Source of the DNA: Candidatus Gastranaerophilales bacterium
GTDB taxonomy: Bacteria > Cyanobacteriota > Vampirovibrionia > Gastranaerophilales > Gastranaerophilaceae
Direction of reading: 5' to 3'
Assembly: GCA_017415185.1 (NCBI GenBank)
Contig: JAFQHZ010000006.1
Coordinates: 62,001-126,000 of the forward strand
Length of the DNA: 64,000 nt
The position numbers and the translations under genes are program-made. Under the pieces are notes generated by a model. The model searched no databases, was not told the origin of the DNA, and worked only from the letters and a program-made list of their open reading frames with translations. Shown piece after piece: positions 9,027 through 17,560 of the stretch (positions within the stretch are counted from its first letter, which is position 1; the number at the start of each line of letters is the position of its first letter).

Positions 9027-10190
9027 ATGAGCGAAGATAAAAAAACAAGCCTATATGACGAACATATAAAATTAGGCGCAAAAATCGTTCCTTTTGGCGG
9101 TTGGGCAATGCCAGTTCAATATGAAGGAATTATCAAAGAACACCACGCAACAAGAAATTTTGCAGGGCTTTTCGATGTTTCCCACATGGGCGAAGTTTTT
9201 ATCAAAGGGAAAGATTCTCTGAATTTTTTACAATCAATCGTAGCGCAAGATTTAACAAATTTAGAACCTTCAAAAGCAATTTATTGCCATCTTCCAAATG
9301 AAGATGGGGGCTTAATTGATGACATAATAATTTATAATGCAAAAGGAATTATTGAAGAAATTGAATATTTAATCGTTATTAACGCATCAAGAATCGATTT
9401 TAATATTCCCCACATGCAAAAAATGGCACAAGGATTTGATGTTGAAGTGATTAACAAAAGTGATGATTTATCAATGCTTGCGCTTCAAGGTCCAAACGCT
9501 AAATTTATAATAGAAAAAATGGGCATTTCGCAAAGCGAACAACCAAAATTTTTCACATTCAAATCCGCAATATTAAACGCTTGTCCTGTGTTTTTAACTC
9601 GCACAGGCTATACTGGCGAAGATGGTTTTGAAATCATTTTTGAACACAAATATGCAAGCAAATTATGGAACGAAATTCTTTCATATAAAGAAGAATTCAG
9701 TGTTGTTCCTGTTGGCTTAGGCGCAAGAGACACTTTAAGACTTGAAGCAGGGCTTCCTTTATATGGTCACGAATTAAATGAAAACACAACGCCAATAGAA
9801 TCATCATTAGGCTTTTTTATACCAAAAGAAAAAGAACAAAACTATATCGGAAAAAAATTAATCCAAGGTCAAAAAACAAAAGAACTTCCATTAAGACGAA
9901 AACTTTTCGCTTTCATTATGGAAGACAGGATGATTGCAAGAGCAGAGTATCCTGTCTATATCAATGATATTGAATGTGGAGTTGTAACATCTGGCGCTCC
10001 AAGTCCAACTTTAGGCAAAAATATTGGTTTTTGCATGATAGAATTCGACAAACTTGAATCGTCTTTGGTTTCAAAACTTAACAATATTCAAGAAAGTCTT
10101 GGCATGACAATACAAATCATGGTAAGAAATAAATTGTATAATGCTAAAATCGTCAAAAAACCATTTATTGAAAAGAAATATAATAAATAG
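9027..10190 (+). CDS. gcvT: glycine cleavage system T protein (aminomethyltransferase)
   Basis: A 387-residue protein with hallmark segments LFDVSHMGE, LALQGP, RTGYTGEDGFE and GLGARDTLRLEAGLPLYGHE. It transfers the aminomethyl carbon from lipoyl-GcvH to THF, releasing ammonia. I use the ATG at 9027 rather than an upstream in-frame start inside alr, because GTGAGG lies just ahead of it and MSEDKKTSLYDEH aligns with GcvT N-termini. gcvH follows after 11 bp. Confidence 0.96.
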   Translation: MSEDKKTSLYDEHIKLGAKIVPFGGWAMPVQYEGIIKEHHATRNFAGLFDVSHMGEVFIKGKDSLNFLQSIVAQDLTNLEPSKAIYCHLPNEDGGLIDDIIIYNAKGIIEEIEYLIVINASRIDFNIPHMQKMAQGFDVEVINKSDDLSMLALQGPNAKFIIEKMGISQSEQPKFFTFKSAILNACPVFLTRTGYTGEDGFEIIFEHKYASKLWNEILSYKEEFSVVPVGLGARDTLRLEAGLPLYGHELNENTTPIESSLGFFIPKEKEQNYIGKKLIQGQKTKELPLRRKLFAFIMEDRMIARAEYPVYINDIECGVVTSGAPSPTLGKNIGFCMIEFDKLESSLVSKLNNIQESLGMTIQIMVRNKLYNAKIVKKPFIEKKYNK

Positions 10191-10201
10191 GAGATAAAAA
10201 A

Positions 10202-10579
10202 GTGACTATACCAGAAGGAATTTTGTGTTCTAAAACGCACGAATGGGTCGCAGAAATTAATAATGAATTTACAATCGGGCTTACTGATTGGGCAGTTGAA
10301 CAACTAGGAGACGTTGTTTTTATAGAACTGCCTGAAATTGGTTCAACTTTTTCTAAAAACGAAACATTTGCGACTATTGAATCAGTTAAAGCTGCAAGCG
10401 AAATTTATATGCCAGTTGGTGGCGAAATTATAGAAATCAACGAAGAATTAATAAATTCACCAGAATTAATTAACGAAGACGCTTTTAGCGCTTGGCTTGT
10501 TAAAATTAAACCTGAAAATTTCCAAGAAGATTCTCAAGGCTTAATGGAATACGAAGATTACAAAGACGAAGTTCAATAA
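10202..10579 (+). CDS. gcvH: glycine cleavage system H protein
   Basis: 125 residues, the normal size for the lipoyl carrier of the glycine cleavage system. The lipoylated lysine is K63 in ESVKAASE. Flanking sequence KTHEWV, LGDVVFIELPEIG and the acidic C-terminal helix are typical. The start is GTG at 10202 with GGAGAT eight bases upstream. It shuttles the aminomethyl group between the P, T and L proteins. No lipoate ligase or L protein gene is in the window. Confidence 0.97.
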   Translation: MTIPEGILCSKTHEWVAEINNEFTIGLTDWAVEQLGDVVFIELPEIGSTFSKNETFATIESVKAASEIYMPVGGEIIEINEELINSPELINEDAFSAWLVKIKPENFQEDSQGLMEYEDYKDEVQ

Positions 10580-10588
10580 GTAGGTAAA

Positions 10589-11848
10589 ATGTATAATTTT
10601 GAAGCTTTAAGCGAAAATGACAGAAAAGAAATGTTGTCATCAATTGGCGTAGATTCAGTTGATAAATTGTTTAACATCATTCCACAAGAAGCAAAAATGG
10701 CAACATTAAATCTTGATGATGGTTGCGATGAATTATTAGCCCAACAAACTCTAAAAAATTTATCTCAACAAAACAAAACGGATTATTCTTGCTTTATGGG
10801 TTCAGGAGCAAGAAATAGATATATCCCTAGTTTAATAAACGATATTGCTTCAAGATTTGAATTTTTATCTTGCTACACGCCTTATCAAGCTGAAATTTCA
10901 CAAGGCTCTTTGCAATCAATGTATGAATTTCAATCTTTAATTTGCACTTTAACCAATCAAGATGTTTCAAATGCTTCTGTTTACGATGGAGCAAGCGCAA
11001 GCGCTGAAGCAATATTGATGGCAGTAAGGCTAACAAAAAAGAACAAAGTTTTTGTTTATGACGACATAAACGACAATTATCTAGAAGTAATTAAAACTTA
11101 TCTTTGGGCAAATGATATTGAGCTTGTTGTTGGAAAAGAACCCTCAAATGACGAATTTTGCGCTCAAGTTTATCAAACACCAAATAAATATGGCGAACTT
11201 ATTGAAATGCCAGAAAAAAAAGGCAAAGAATTAATTATTTCAATTGTTGATTTAATGAGTCTTGCTTTGTTTGAACCACCAAATTCTGATATTACGGTTG
11301 GCGATGTTCAATCTTTTGGAATAGGGCTTAATTTTGGCGGAGCTTATGCCGGTTTTATAGCTTGCAAGGATGCATACAAAAGACAATTGAGCGGAAGAAT
11401 TTGCGGAAAAACAGTTGATAAAAACGGAAAAACCGCATATTGTTTAACCCTGCAAGCAAGAGAACAACACATTAGAAGAGAAAAGGCAACTTCCAATATT
11501 TGCTCTAATCAGGCTCTTGTTGCATTTTGTGCTAATTTATATTTAAGAAAACTTGGCAAAACTGGCTTATTAAATATTGCACAAAAATCATACGATAACG
11601 CACACAAATTAGCTTACGCACTTAGCGAAAATGGTTTTGAATTAGAAAACAAAGAATTCTTTGATGAATTCACAATCAACGTTGGATATAGCGAAAAATT
11701 CCTTGCTTTTATGAAAGAAAACAACATTTTAGCAGGTATTAAAATCGACAATCAAAGAATTTTAGTAAGCGTTAGTGAAATTAACACAGAAAAAGAAATT
11801 GAAAACTATATTAAAAACGCTAAAAAATTATCCTTAAATCGAATTTAA
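10589..11848 (+). CDS. gcvPA: glycine dehydrogenase (decarboxylating) subunit 1
   Basis: A 419-residue protein matching the N-terminal half of glycine decarboxylase as found in two-subunit P proteins. Visible segments are YTPYQAEISQGSLQ, YEFQSLIC, YDGASASAEA and TLQAREQHIRREKATSNICSNQAL. The PLP-binding lysine of the complex is in subunit 2 (GcvPB), which is not next to this gene or elsewhere in the window. It follows gcvH by 9 bp. On its own it cannot decarboxylate glycine, so gcvPB must be encoded elsewhere or the pathway is incomplete. Confidence 0.94.
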   Translation: MYNFEALSENDRKEMLSSIGVDSVDKLFNIIPQEAKMATLNLDDGCDELLAQQTLKNLSQQNKTDYSCFMGSGARNRYIPSLINDIASRFEFLSCYTPYQAEISQGSLQSMYEFQSLICTLTNQDVSNASVYDGASASAEAILMAVRLTKKNKVFVYDDINDNYLEVIKTYLWANDIELVVGKEPSNDEFCAQVYQTPNKYGELIEMPEKKGKELIISIVDLMSLALFEPPNSDITVGDVQSFGIGLNFGGAYAGFIACKDAYKRQLSGRICGKTVDKNGKTAYCLTLQAREQHIRREKATSNICSNQALVAFCANLYLRKLGKTGLLNIAQKSYDNAHKLAYALSENGFELENKEFFDEFTINVGYSEKFLAFMKENNILAGIKIDNQRILVSVSEINTEKEIENYIKNAKKLSLNRI

Positions 11849-11860
11849 ATTAAACAACAA

Positions 11861-11913
11861 TATAATGTTTTAAAAACCTCTTTAGAATAAAATGCATTCA
11901 AAAGGAGGTTTTT
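11861..11913 (+). promoter_or_regulatory. -10 element and hairpin sequestering the Shine-Dalgarno of the 11914 gene
   Basis: TATAAT at 11861-11866 is followed about 7 bp later by AAAAACCTC (11872-11880). This is perfectly complementary to GAGGTTTTT (11905-11913), which holds part of the strong AAAGGAGG ribosome-binding site and ends at the ATG. A transcript from this -10 would begin with the hairpin. It may act as a translational switch, or simply as the terminator of the gcv operon. No convincing -35 is seen. Confidence 0.4.
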
Positions 11914-12192
11914 ATGTGTAAAACGTATGACGCAATTTATGAAATTGCAAAATTTGTCGATTCAAATATTTTAATTTGCCACACAACGCAAGCAAAATAC
12001 GAAGGCGAAATCCATAAATGCGATTGCTATTCAAACGATTGCAAGTGTATTGATGGAATAATTACGCTAAAAAATGCTAAAATCACCTGCAAAGACGGCA
12101 ATCAAAAAGAATTTAAATGGATAAATATATCTTCAAAGCATATTGAATCTTTTTCGTTTAAATGTTGCGAAACAAACGAAAACGAAAATTAG
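11914..12192 (+). CDS. small cysteine-rich protein, unknown
   Basis: A 92-residue protein with seven cysteines (C2, C22, a CDC/CKC cluster near residues 36-45 and more near the end), no signal peptide and no membrane segment. The central HKCDCYSNDCKC could bind a metal. The very strong AAAGGAGG ribosome-binding site lies in a predicted hairpin. A bidirectional terminator follows nine bases after the stop. I do not recognise the family. Codon use looks like that of its neighbours, so it is probably a real gene. Confidence 0.6.
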   Translation: MCKTYDAIYEIAKFVDSNILICHTTQAKYEGEIHKCDCYSNDCKCIDGIITLKNAKITCKDGNQKEFKWINISSKHIESFSFKCCETNENEN

Positions 12193-12200
12193 GCAAATAA

Positions 12201-12228
12201 AAAGGCTTCAAAAGAAGCCTTTTTTGTT
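12201..12228. terminator. bidirectional intrinsic terminator
   Basis: AAAGGCTTC, loop AAAA, GAAGCCTTT followed by a T-run on the plus strand and an A-run at the 5' side. It sits between the convergent 11914 gene and the repeat-rich surface protein gene. Confidence 0.85.
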
Positions 12229-12246
12229 ATTTATTTGTTATTTATT

Positions 12247-14745
12247 TTATTCTTCATCTTCAAAATCAAGCTCGATACTAGAGTCGCCTGAATTATTTTC
12301 GATTGATTGAGAAGAATTTTCTGCACTCACTGGAGGACATTGTGTTGCAGCAGGTGCTGGAGCTTGTGTTGCAGCAGGTGCTGGAGCTTGTGTTTCAACT
12401 GGTGCTGGTGCTTGTGTTGCAGCAGGAGCAGGAGCTTCAGTTGCCGCAGGAGCAGGAGCTTGAGTTGCAACAGGCTCATCGTTTAAATCGATACTACTAT
12501 CATTTGAATTGTTGTTGTCGCTACCTGTGCTTGGTGCTTGAGTTTCAACAGGAGCAGGTGCTTGTGTTTCAACAGGCGTAGGCGCTTGAGTCTCAACTGG
12601 CGCTTGTGTTTCAACAGGAGCTTGAGTTGCAGCAGGCTCTTCATCATCACCTAAATCAATGCCGCTATCTCCTGAATCATTATCATCATATCCTGAATCA
12701 GGTTGAGATGGTTCAGATGGGCAATATGGAGGCTCAGTCGCCTGTGTTGTTTCAGGAGTAGTTGTTGTTTCTGGAGTAGTTGCTTGAGTTGCAGAAGGTT
12801 CAGTTTCATCTTCTAAATCAATGCCGCTATCTCCTGAATCATTGTCTTCGTATCCTGAAGTTGGTTGAGATGGTTCTGTTGGACAGAATGGCTCTGTTGT
12901 TTCTGTTGGAGCAGTTGTTTCATCAACAGGCAAAGTTGGTCTTGTTGGAGGAAGCGTTTCTTCTGTTGGGTCAATGTCTGGTAAATCAGGACATGTTGTT
13001 TCCTCTGTTGGTTCTGTTGTTTCTTCGGTTGGTTCTGTTGTTTCTTCTGTTGGCTCAGTTGTTTCTTCAGTAGGCTCAGTTGTTTCCTCTGTTGGTTGAG
13101 TAGTTGGTTCTGTTGTCTCTTCTGTTGTAGGAGCAGTTGTTTCTTCTGTTGGTTGAGTTGGTCTTGGATAAGAAACAGGAGGCTCGCAAGTTAATGGACA
13201 ATCAGGATGAGCGAAAGCAACCGGTTGAAGATTAACTTTTGCGTTTTGAGGATCCAAATTGTTTAAATCAACTTCATCATACAAATCGTCAGCTGTTAAA
13301 ACATCTGTTCCATAAGCTTCTAAAAGCGCATTATTATTGTCGATAATTTGTCTATATGCGCCTAATACCAAGCCTTCGTATTTATCTGGATTTGATTCGT
13401 AAGCTTGTTTTAAACTTACGCCGTCACTAAATCTGATTGTATCTAAAACATCAATTGGTCTGAATACTCTATCAGAAGCGTCTGTCAAATCATAAACCGC
13501 TCTGTCTGGTGTTAAATATGTGATAGTAACGCCAAGATCTTTTTTAGCAGTCAAAGCTGACATTGTAATTGCTTCATTGTCGCCTTCCATAACGCTCAGC
13601 GCAATTCTTGGAAGTTCAAGTCTAACAGAACCATTTTGATCAATATATTCAGCAAGAATCATTTGCGTTTTGTTTTCGCCTGCAGTAGCAAAAACATCTT
13701 CATTGCCTTCCCAAAGCGCAACACCGTGCCAAATTGCATCGCCTGCGTATGAATCCATTGTTGGAATTCCATAAGCTTTAGCCAAAGCTTGGTTTACAAC
13801 TTGAATGCGTTGTTCGTCTGTTCTTGCGTATCTAAATGCATCAGAATCCAATTCAATTACTGCAAGATTGTTTTCATCAGCGCCTTGCGCAATAAATTCT
13901 GTGCTAATTGTTAATCTTGTGTCGTGGTCATTTCTGCGTTCTGCTAAAACATTAACATCTGGCAAGAATACTCTTCTTTCTTCTTTTAAGCCAGCTGAGT
14001 AATCTGTTGAAAGAATTAATTGCGGATCAACATTTGTGATGTCGCCTTGTGTAAAATCAACAGCGCCACCAGTAATTTGTTCAGCCATCCAAGGATTTGC
14101 TTTTACAATGCTTTGTGCAATTAACCATCTAATTTCTGTATCGTTTTCGTTTACACCATAAATTTCAGTGATAATAGTATTTAAATCACTGAATTCATCA
14201 ATTGCACCTTTGCTTGGTTTTTGAGTTAAAATCACTGATGAACCAATTGGCTTAATTGTCCAAGCTTTAAAATTGTCTGTAAAATCAAGAGTTAAAGATG
14301 GGCTATCTTTTGTTTGTGCCAATTGGAAAATATTATTTTCTTCTAATTTTGCATAAGGAGAATTAGCAACACTTGTTGGTGTTGTTGGGCTGGTTGTTGG
14401 TGCTGTTGTTGAAGCAGTTGTTGCATTTGTTGCAGAATTACTTACGCCAACAGTAACAGTTGCATATTTTCCAGTTGTAGGAGCAGCGCTATAAGCCTCT
14501 TGAGGCATATTTGCTTGAGTATCGTCCTTTTTGCAGCCAGTAACGCCTAAAGCAGTCAAAACAGCCATAACACCAGCGCCAACACGAGTTGATGTTTTTT
14601 TCAAAAATGGCGTTTTTCTTTCATATTTTCCGCTAAAACTAACTGAATCAGAAATTTTTGAATCTTTCAAAAATGGGTTAGAATTATATTTTTTTTGCTT
14701 TGAAACATTACCAATATTTGATTGCAAAGTTCCATTTATTTTCAT
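12247..14745 (-). CDS. repeat-rich, lipoprotein-like surface protein with N-terminal SF tag
   Basis: 832 residues. The N-terminus carries the VSFSGK tag (35-40), then a hydrophobic stretch ending LTALGVTGC that resembles a lipobox near residue 70, though the preceding region is unusually long and basic. Residues about 75-530 are a globular part I do not recognise. The C-terminal third is Pro/Thr/Glu/Ala-rich: five 7-residue PTEETTE units, then many ATQAPAP/VETQAP units. These are interrupted by four acidic motifs of the form SxDSxI[DE]L (for example GDSGIDLEDE). It looks like a stalked, surface-anchored adhesin or scaffold. AGGAGC precedes the ATG. Confidence 0.6.
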   Translation of the reverse strand: MKINGTLQSNIGNVSKQKKYNSNPFLKDSKISDSVSFSGKYERKTPFLKKTSTRVGAGVMAVLTALGVTGCKKDDTQANMPQEAYSAAPTTGKYATVTVGVSNSATNATTASTTAPTTSPTTPTSVANSPYAKLEENNIFQLAQTKDSPSLTLDFTDNFKAWTIKPIGSSVILTQKPSKGAIDEFSDLNTIITEIYGVNENDTEIRWLIAQSIVKANPWMAEQITGGAVDFTQGDITNVDPQLILSTDYSAGLKEERRVFLPDVNVLAERRNDHDTRLTISTEFIAQGADENNLAVIELDSDAFRYARTDEQRIQVVNQALAKAYGIPTMDSYAGDAIWHGVALWEGNEDVFATAGENKTQMILAEYIDQNGSVRLELPRIALSVMEGDNEAITMSALTAKKDLGVTITYLTPDRAVYDLTDASDRVFRPIDVLDTIRFSDGVSLKQAYESNPDKYEGLVLGAYRQIIDNNNALLEAYGTDVLTADDLYDEVDLNNLDPQNAKVNLQPVAFAHPDCPLTCEPPVSYPRPTQPTEETTAPTTEETTEPTTQPTEETTEPTEETTEPTEETTEPTEETTEPTEETTCPDLPDIDPTEETLPPTRPTLPVDETTAPTETTEPFCPTEPSQPTSGYEDNDSGDSGIDLEDETEPSATQATTPETTTTPETTQATEPPYCPSEPSQPDSGYDDNDSGDSGIDLGDDEEPAATQAPVETQAPVETQAPTPVETQAPAPVETQAPSTGSDNNNSNDSSIDLNDEPVATQAPAPAATEAPAPAATQAPAPVETQAPAPAATQAPAPAATQCPPVSAENSSQSIENNSGDSSIELDFEDEE
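12995..13099. repeat. five 21-bp tandem repeats inside the surface-protein gene
   Basis: Five consecutive units of the pattern GTTGTTTCYTCNGTNGGYTC plus one base encode the PTEETTE repeats in the minus-strand gene. Third-position variation between units shows age or selection on the protein rather than a fresh duplication. Copy number is likely to vary between strains. Confidence 0.85.
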
Positions 14746-15102
14746 AAAATTGCTCCTATTAATAGTTTAATTGCTTTTTAATTAAAGCATCTAAAGATAA
14801 TTATTTGCTTAAATATGGGGCTTTTGTTGCCATTTTTTACAATTCTTAATATCTAACAAACATAACTTTTTTTAAACTTCTTTCTTTGGGTGATTTTATT
14901 TTTTTATATTTTTGTTATAGCGACAAAAATGTTGATAAATCGGCAAATTTTCAACATCTTTTTTATTAATGTAAACAAATATTAAGAAACTTGTTATAAA
15001 AATGTTACTAATATAAAAGTTGTGGAATTGAAAAAATAGATAAAAGGCATACTAGCCATAATGCTATATCTGCAAGTAATTTAAAAGTAAAGGTGGTAAA
15101 AA
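14746..15102. other. intergenic region between divergent genes
   Basis: A 357-bp AT-rich stretch with no ORF. On the plus side TTGTTA (14991-14996) and TATAAA (15012-15017), 15 bp apart, may be a weak promoter for the 15103 gene, whose AGGTGG ribosome-binding site is at 15091-15096. The minus-strand gene has AGGAGC just upstream of its start. I see no RNA gene here. Confidence 0.5.
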
Positions 15103-16341
15103 ATGGGATTATCAGCAAGTCAAGGCAGATTGCTCCTATTAACGGCAAAGAAAAGCGATTTGGAATACAGAGCGCAACAAATTGCAATGTTGAGAGCAAT
15201 TTTGTGTCAGGAACAGGAAGCTGCAAGTAAAGAGTACGAAGATGCAACTTCAAACCGTATTATGAACATTACTTTAGCTGCGCAAGCAGGGAAAAACGAC
15301 AGTGCTTCAAGTTCTAAAGTAACATACAATTTAACTTATAGAAACTTGATTAGTGGTACTGTAACAAACTCAGTTGCTTCAAGCTTAGGTGGAATTCAAG
15401 GCTCAGAAGGAGCTCGCACAACAGATTTCGAATATGCAAGTGCAACTCCATATCGTCTTATGACTGCTGATGGCGCAATCGTTGTTTCAGACGAAAGTGA
15501 AATTCCATTAATCAAAACACATACGGTTGAAAACGATGCCACACAAGTTGAAGGCAAAACAAATTTATACGAAACAAAATATGACGGCAAAGAATCAACA
15601 TACAGCGTTCTTGCAACAGGCGCTTTAGCTGAAATCATCGGCGAAGACGAAGATTCAATTTCTGGTCTTGAACTTGACCTTGCAAATGGCGTTGTAAGAT
15701 ATACCGATGACGAAAACAATGTAAGATTGTTTAATATTGCAGACGGTAGCGAAATCGACAAAGACAACGATAACCGTCAAAATGTTAAATACGAAACCGC
15801 AACAATCAGCGCTTACAAAGATAGAAGCGATATACCAAAAAGTAAAACTTCAGAAGATTCAGCCGAAGGTGATTATAAATTATCACCAGCAGGTCCTGAT
15901 GGCATTGTAACATTACAAAAAAGAACTCCTTCAGGATATGTTGCAGTTCAAAGATATTTAGTTGACCCAGGTCTTAAAGATGGTTATTACGATAACGAAA
16001 GCGGTCTAAGCGACATCAATTATCTTCAAGACTGTTTAAGAAACGGTAAATACATGCTTCAAAAATGTATTCAAGACGAAAACGTTGACGAAGGATGGAG
16101 ATGGACCGACATTTCTTGGGATACAGCAACAAACGTAACAGATAGCTATTACACTGAAGACGATGCTACTGCTAAAGCAAAATATGACAGAATTCAATCT
16201 CAAATTCAAGCTCAAGATAAAAAATTAGAACTTGAATTGGATAACATTGAAACTCAAAGAAGTGCTGTAACAACAGAAATCGAATCAGTTGAAAAAGTTA
16301 TCAACGAAAATATTGAAAGCACATTTAATGCTTTCGGTTAA
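15103..16341 (+). CDS. unknown protein with terminal coiled coils flanking a globular core
   Basis: 412 residues without a signal peptide or membrane segment. The N-terminal 60 residues (MGLSASQGRLLLLTAKK, then a heptad-like helix with AQQIAMLRAIL) and the last 60 (many QSQIQAQDKKLELELDN-type heptads ending NAFG) are predicted helices. The middle, about 80-340, is Ser/Thr/Asp-rich and beta-like. This resembles flagellin and hook-type proteins, whose two ends pair into a coiled coil. I recall related MGxSASQAR proteins in Melainabacteria and Elusimicrobia but know no function. No flagellar genes are nearby. A strong terminator follows. Confidence 0.55.
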   Translation: MGLSASQGRLLLLTAKKSDLEYRAQQIAMLRAILCQEQEAASKEYEDATSNRIMNITLAAQAGKNDSASSSKVTYNLTYRNLISGTVTNSVASSLGGIQGSEGARTTDFEYASATPYRLMTADGAIVVSDESEIPLIKTHTVENDATQVEGKTNLYETKYDGKESTYSVLATGALAEIIGEDEDSISGLELDLANGVVRYTDDENNVRLFNIADGSEIDKDNDNRQNVKYETATISAYKDRSDIPKSKTSEDSAEGDYKLSPAGPDGIVTLQKRTPSGYVAVQRYLVDPGLKDGYYDNESGLSDINYLQDCLRNGKYMLQKCIQDENVDEGWRWTDISWDTATNVTDSYYTEDDATAKAKYDRIQSQIQAQDKKLELELDNIETQRSAVTTEIESVEKVINENIESTFNAFG

Positions 16342-16386
16342 TAAGGTTTAACCTATAACCCACATTCCGCTTAACTTAAATTACTT

Positions 16387-16412
16387 AAAGCAGGCTTCGC
16401 CTGCTTTTTTTT
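16387..16412 (+). terminator. intrinsic terminator after the 15103 gene
   Basis: AAAGCAGGC, loop TTC, GCCTGCTTT with an eight-T run. It lies 46 bp past the stop codon and immediately before the GC-rich repeat. Confidence 0.9.
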
Positions 16413-16419
16413 ATGCAAA

Positions 16420-16800
16420 GCCGGTGCGAATCGGCGACCCGTTGAGGGTTGGCGATAGCACTACGAACACAAAGCCGTGTGTGAAGCGCCAAAGTGGCAA
16501 GCGGCGAGCTTGGCACGACGCGCAAGAACCGTACGATGGCGACGTGGGACGAAGTCCCCCAGGAGCATGCGAAGCCGGTGCTAAATCGGCGACCCGATGA
16601 GGGTTGACGATAGCACTACGAACACAAAGCCGTGTGTGAAGCGCCAAAGTGGCAAGCGGCGAGCTTGGCACGACGCGCGAGAACCGTACGATGGCGACGT
16701 GGGACAAAGTCCCCCAGGAGCATGCGAAGCCGGTGCTAAATCGGCAACCCGTTAAGGGTTGGCGATAGCACTACGAATGCGAAGCCGGTGCTAAATCGGC
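16420..16800. repeat. GC-rich tandem repeat, about 155-bp unit
   Basis: Two nearly identical units start at 16420 and 16574 (154-155 bp period). A third, cut to 55 bp, starts at 16729 and a 17-bp stub at 16784. Each begins GCCGGTG and both full units carry the 28-bp hairpin element (16539-16566 and 16694-16721) that recurs at 52484 and 62643. The base composition is strikingly richer in G+C than the surrounding genome. The last stub runs into the 3' end of the histidine kinase gene and supplies its stop codon. No convincing protein is encoded. Confidence 0.85.
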
Positions 16801-17477
16801 AATTTAAACCCAAAAATATTAACATCCTCAGGAAAACTTTTTGCAATCATAACCCCACCATGCGCTTTTATTATTTCTTTTGATAAATACAACCCTAGTC
16901 CAATGCTAAATTTACTATATAAAGACATTCCAATATTAGATTTTTGAAAAACCTCCCTCAAAACATCTTCGCAAATAGCAGGGCTATTGCTTTCAACTTT
17001 AAAAATCAGGTCATTCGCCTCTTTTAAAAGGGTGATTTTAATTAAACTTCCTTTAAAAGCATAATTCACACTATTAGAAATAAGATTTTGCACGATTTTT
17101 TTAATTTGAATTTTATCCGCTTTAACAAAGCAATCAAAATCATTTTCAAAGATATAATCCAAATCAGAATATTTTAACAACACCTTCATTTCATCCAAGG
17201 TTTCATCGATAATTTCGCCAAAATTAAATGTTTCATAATTAAGCGAAATTGGTTCATAATTCAGTCTATAAACCAAATTAAATATATCAATTTGCCTTGA
17301 AATATAATTGCAAGAATTCAGCGTTAATTCAATTAAATCTTTTTCTTCTTGGGCAATCTTTTTTTCCGCAGTATCCAAAAAAGAGCGCAAAGCATTAATT
17401 TGCGCCAAAATTGGATTTTCTAAATCATGCATTATTTTTGCAACATAGTCTTCTTTTTTTATTTTTAAATTTGTCAT
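16791..17477 (-). CDS. sensor-type histidine kinase, soluble, without input domain
   Basis: 228 residues from the ATG at 17477: a HisKA dimerisation helix with the phospho-acceptor in MHDLENPI, then an ATPase domain with an N-box-like LISNSVNYAF and a G-box GLGLYLSKEIIKAHGG. There is no membrane segment or sensory domain, so it should be cytoplasmic and probably partners another protein. No response regulator is adjacent. An upstream in-frame ATG (17504) adds nine residues but lacks a ribosome-binding site. The final codons Pro-Ile-stop are contributed by the GC-rich repeat, so the original C-terminus may have been replaced. Confidence 0.8.
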   Translation of the reverse strand: MTNLKIKKEDYVAKIMHDLENPILAQINALRSFLDTAEKKIAQEEKDLIELTLNSCNYISRQIDIFNLVYRLNYEPISLNYETFNFGEIIDETLDEMKVLLKYSDLDYIFENDFDCFVKADKIQIKKIVQNLISNSVNYAFKGSLIKITLLKEANDLIFKVESNSPAICEDVLREVFQKSNIGMSLYSKFSIGLGLYLSKEIIKAHGGVMIAKSFPEDVNIFGFKLPI

Positions 17478-17560
17478 ACTCGCTCTACCTATACACAAAA
17501 GCAAGTATAGTACAAAAAAATAAAAATGGAAATATAATTTATATAATTAATATAAATTCA

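Noticed and set aside
12303-13073. Leu/Gln-rich plus-strand ORFs opposite the surface-protein gene
   Set aside because: They are antisense readings of the Pro/Thr/Glu repeats; the minus-strand frame has a proper start, tag and ribosome-binding site.
12995-13099. Regular 21-bp repeats that could suggest a CRISPR array
   Set aside because: The units are contiguous with no spacers and keep a protein reading frame.
16411-16707. A 98-residue minus-strand ORF across the GC-rich repeat
   Set aside because: It is a translation of the repeat units themselves, with Ser/Pro/Arg-rich low-complexity sequence and no ribosome-binding site; the same DNA recurs in non-coding contexts.
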